In this document: piece by piece, positions 62,013 to 64,000 of the stretch
Position numbering within the stretch: the stretch's first letter is position 1
Layout of the letters: every line of letters begins with the position of its first letter
Made by a program: the position numbers and the translations under genes
Notes under the pieces: generated by a model
Told to the model about the DNA's origin: nothing
The model's database searches: none
Seen by the model: only the letters and a program-made list of their open reading frames with translations
NCBI GenBank assembly: GCA_039811185.1
Contig: JBDHYF010000008.1
Coordinates: 1-64,000, forward strand
Direction of reading: 5' to 3'
DNA from: JAEZDR01 sp039811185
GTDB taxonomy: Bacteria > Bacteroidota > Bacteroidia > Chitinophagales > Chitinophagaceae
Length of the DNA stretch: 64,000 nt

Positions 62013-62034
62013 CTTTTTTACCGCGGTAAAAAAG
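62013..62034. promoter_or_regulatory. 22-bp perfect palindrome in the SDR upstream region
   Basis: The sequence at 62013-62034 is fully self-complementary: a C, six T, A, the core CCGCGG, T, six A and a G. It lies about 100 bp upstream of the SDR start and 150 bp from the start of the minus-strand surface-protein gene. It could be an operator for either or a bidirectional terminator-like element. The rest of the 271-bp gap shows no gene. Confidence 0.5.
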
Positions 62035-62132
62035 ATATAGCGGAAAGCCGGTGATACCGCTGATTTTCAGCCGGACGGCCACAGCCCCAAATACGGTATA
62101 AAAATGGCGGCATCTACCTAAAATTGAATAGC

Positions 62133-63005
62133 ATGAATCAGAATCCGAAAGAGAAATATCCGCAGCCGCCTTTTCCGCCGCAGGAGCAGGAAATGCCCGG
62201 CCATGAAACCGCCATGAATCCGAAGCCCGACCACGGCGAACAAACGTACCGCGGAAGTGGAAAGCTGAAGGGAAAGACCGCCCTGATAACCGGCGGCGAC
62301 TCAGGTATCGGAAAAGCAGTGGCAATAGCCTTTGCCCGTGAAGGCGCCAATATTGTTATTTCGTATTTGAACGAAACGGACGACGCTGCCGACTGTCTGC
62401 ACTGGATAGAGAAAGCCGGTGTGAAAGGTTTGCTGATTGCCGGCGATATAAGCAATGAAGCGCATTGTGAAATGTTGATACAAAAAACAATTGAGGCGTT
62501 TGGCCGATTGGATATTCTGGTGAATAATGCAGCTTATCAGATGGAGCATACATCGCTGCAAGAAATAAGTGCAGAAGAATTTGATTACACTTTTAAAACG
62601 AATGTGTATGCGATGTTTTGGCTTTGTAAGCTTGTAGAAAAATATTTCGGGCCGGGATGCAGTGTTATCAACACATCATCGGTAAACGCTTATACGCCAA
62701 GCGGACATTTAATGCCCTACACGGTTACCAAAGGCGCCATTCAAAACTTTACTGTAACGCTGGCGCAGATGTGGGCGGAGAAAGGCATTCGGGTAAACTG
62801 TGTAGCGCCCGGCCCCATTTGGACGCCGTTGATACCGGGAAGCTTTTCTGCTGAGAAAGTAAAAGACTTCGGTAAACAAACGCCGATGAAAAGGGCGGGG
62901 CAGCCGGCCGAACTGGCGCCGGTGTATGTATTGCTTGCTTCGGATGAAGGCAGCTACATTAACGGAGCTACGTTTCAGGTTACGGGCGGAATGCCAACTA
63001 TTTAG
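62133..63005 (+). CDS. SDR family oxidoreductase, YhxC/YhxD/YdaD type
   Basis: The 290-residue enzyme has a Pro/Gln-rich N-terminal extension (YPQPPFPPQEQEMPGHE) typical of the glucose/stress SDR group, then the Rossmann motif TGGDSGIGK near residue 55 and NNAA. The catalytic Tyr and Lys lie in MPYTVTKGAIQNF, and GPIWTPLIPGSF follows. Relatives in Bacillus belong to the general stress regulon; substrate unknown. The start at 62133 (MNQNPKEKYPQ) is preferred to a TTG three codons upstream. Its end overlaps the convergent AMP nucleosidase gene by 4 bp. Confidence 0.92.
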   Translation: MNQNPKEKYPQPPFPPQEQEMPGHETAMNPKPDHGEQTYRGSGKLKGKTALITGGDSGIGKAVAIAFAREGANIVISYLNETDDAADCLHWIEKAGVKGLLIAGDISNEAHCEMLIQKTIEAFGRLDILVNNAAYQMEHTSLQEISAEEFDYTFKTNVYAMFWLCKLVEKYFGPGCSVINTSSVNAYTPSGHLMPYTVTKGAIQNFTVTLAQMWAEKGIRVNCVAPGPIWTPLIPGSFSAEKVKDFGKQTPMKRAGQPAELAPVYVLLASDEGSYINGATFQVTGGMPTI

Positions 63006-63778
63006 AATTTAAGATGCCTTACGGTTTGTCCTTTGTTTTTTAGTTGCAACAAACTGTCGATGCCTATTTTGAGGTGTTTTTCCACGTATTCGGAGGTAAC
63101 GAGTTTATCGCTTGCTTCTGTTTTTACGCCTTCGGGAATCATGGGCGAGTCGCTGACGAGGAGCAGTGCGCCGGTTGGTATTTTGTTGAAGAAGCCTACG
63201 GAAAAGACGGTAGCTGTTTCCATGTCGACGGCGTAGGCACGAACTTTTTGGAGGTATTTTTTGAAGGCTTCATCGTGTTCCCAAACGCGGCGGTTGGTGG
63301 TGTAAACGGTTCCGGTCCAATAGTCCGTTTCATAGTCGCGGATGGTGGTGGAGATGGCTTTCTGCAACGCAAAGGCAGGCAGGGCGGGCACTTCGGGTGG
63401 AAAATAATCGTTGGATGTTCCTTCGCCGCGCAGTGCAGCTATCGGGAGCACGAAGTCGCCGATTTTATTTCTTTTTTTGAGTCCGCCACATTTTCCTAAA
63501 AACAAAACTGCTTTCGGTTTAATGGCAGCGAGCAGGTCCATCACCGTGGCGGCGCTGGGCGAGCCCATTCCGAAGTTGATGATGGTAATGCCATTAGCGG
63601 TTGCACATTGGTACGGACGGTCTAAGCCCACCACGGGAACTTCATTCCACTCCGCAAACATTTTTATATAGTTGCTGAAGTTGGTAAGTAAAATATATTT
63701 TCCAAAATTTTCTAATTTCTCTCCGGTGTATCGGGGCAGCCAGTTGTTTACTATATCTGTTTTTGTTTTCATCGTCAT
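63002..63778 (-). CDS. AMP nucleosidase-like nucleoside phosphorylase family protein
   Basis: The 258-residue protein has the nucleoside phosphorylase-I fold with FGMGSPSAATVMDLLAA near residue 70, LFLGKCGGLKKRNKIGDFVL near 92 and AVDMETATVFSVGFF near 183. It matches the short Bacteroidota type annotated as AMP nucleosidase (AMP to adenine and ribose 5-phosphate). The N-terminal domain of long E. coli Amn is missing, so the exact substrate is less certain. Start at 63778 or at the ATG two codons on. Confidence 0.88.
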   Translation of the reverse strand: MTMKTKTDIVNNWLPRYTGEKLENFGKYILLTNFSNYIKMFAEWNEVPVVGLDRPYQCATANGITIINFGMGSPSAATVMDLLAAIKPKAVLFLGKCGGLKKRNKIGDFVLPIAALRGEGTSNDYFPPEVPALPAFALQKAISTTIRDYETDYWTGTVYTTNRRVWEHDEAFKKYLQKVRAYAVDMETATVFSVGFFNKIPTGALLLVSDSPMIPEGVKTEASDKLVTSEYVEKHLKIGIDSLLQLKNKGQTVRHLKF

Positions 63779-63859
63779 TATTTTGGCCTGTTCGTAAAAA
63801 TAAATTCTGCAAATATAGTTAATTAAATATGGTTAAAATGTGAATGATAACTTTGCCGC

Positions 63860-64000
63860 ATGGTTAAGGTTGTATATCCGGAACCGGCGTTCAGGATAAA
63901 ACGAACGGATGAACGTACCGTTATTTTTGATGAAGTAAGAAAAAAATGGGTAAGCCTTACGCCGGAAGAATGGGTGCGACAAAACTTTATGGCTTATCTG
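63860..64000 (+). CDS. HSDR_N-like (type I restriction enzyme R N-terminal domain) protein, partial
   Basis: The frame from ATG at 63860 reaches the window end with 47 codons and no stop, reading MVKVVYPEPAFRIKRTDERT then FDEVRKKWVSLTPEEWVRQN. This start is characteristic of the small Bacteroidota HSDR_N_2 proteins that carry a PD-(D/E)XK-type nuclease-like domain outside restriction systems; the catalytic part would lie beyond the edge. It is divergent from the AMP nucleosidase gene. Confidence 0.8.
   Translation, partial: MVKVVYPEPAFRIKRTDERTVIFDEVRKKWVSLTPEEWVRQNFMAYL

Noticed and set aside
1..64000. CRISPR arrays, tRNA or rRNA genes, insertion sequences
   Set aside because: No regularly spaced repeats, cloverleaf sequence, rRNA segment or transposase was recognised by reading. 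A tRNAscan, CRISPR finder and transposase search would settle it.

Overview
The window is a gene-dense piece of a Bacteroidota chromosome, most likely from the Chitinophagaceae/Sphingobacteriia side of the phylum. This is an inference from gene content: a secreted C10 protease with a type IX secretion tail, a DUF2723 membrane protein, a Bacteroidota-type LptD, the START-like small protein, an HSDR_N protein, Crp/Fnr and Rrf2 regulators, and promoters resembling the TAnnTTTG element. Shine-Dalgarno sequences are almost absent, with hsp20 a clear exception. No rRNA, tRNA, CRISPR array, insertion sequence or prophage was seen.

Layout. 0.2-2.8 kb: rpsO and pnp on the minus strand, separated by a terminator. 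3.0-6.4 kb: gap, pgk, lemA and a TPM-domain gene. 6.4-10.9 kb: a K+/H+ antiporter, a split ThrE-type exporter, peptide deformylase and a secreted protein whose start looks frameshifted in a poly-T tract. 10.9-20.1 kb: the ackA-pta acetate pathway, small stress-type proteins, a Crp/Fnr regulator, a metallo-beta-lactamase-fold hydrolase, a DUF3667 protein and two tandem cell-wall amidases. 20.2-27.3 kb: LptD, DUF2723, coaD and a hotdog thioesterase.

27.3-34.4 kb is the most distinctive part. A divergently transcribed hsp20 faces a gene for two DUF2249 domains fused to a Ric/YtfE-type di-iron Fe-S repair protein. A tightly packed operon follows: type II NADH dehydrogenase, DUF1858-DUF2249-DUF2249 protein, a 12-helix membrane protein resembling heme-copper oxidase subunit I, a DUF59/MIP18 Fe-S assembly protein, an Rrf2 regulator with three cysteines, a group III truncated hemoglobin and a hemerythrin. 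Together these look like a nitric-oxide / low-oxygen response island: sensing by Rrf2 and probably a Crp/Fnr protein, NO or O2 binding by the globin and hemerythrin, repair of Fe-S and di-iron centres, and an electron route from NADH. A CTGAC-N4-GTCAG dyad sits about 42 bp upstream of the inferred start of the Ric-fusion transcript.

34.5-39.6 kb: minus-strand creD, a small charged protein, a GH15 glucoamylase/trehalase-like enzyme, an SDR and a 3-methyladenine DNA glycosylase, several overlapping. 39.7-54.8 kb: housekeeping and envelope genes (EI24, RsmI-like methylase, lepA, GT39 transferase, LptF/G permease, Tat-exported Fe/Mn superoxide dismutase, CDF transporter, M20 dipeptidase, dcd, phosphopantetheinyl transferase, an HdrD-like iron-sulfur membrane protein, dut). 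54.8-64.0 kb: the T9SS-exported C10 peptidase, cdd, a 1148-residue outer-membrane-type protein, an SDR, AMP nucleosidase and the start of an HSDR_N gene. Genome packing is extreme: five convergent pairs are separated by 0-1 bp or overlap by 3-8 bp.
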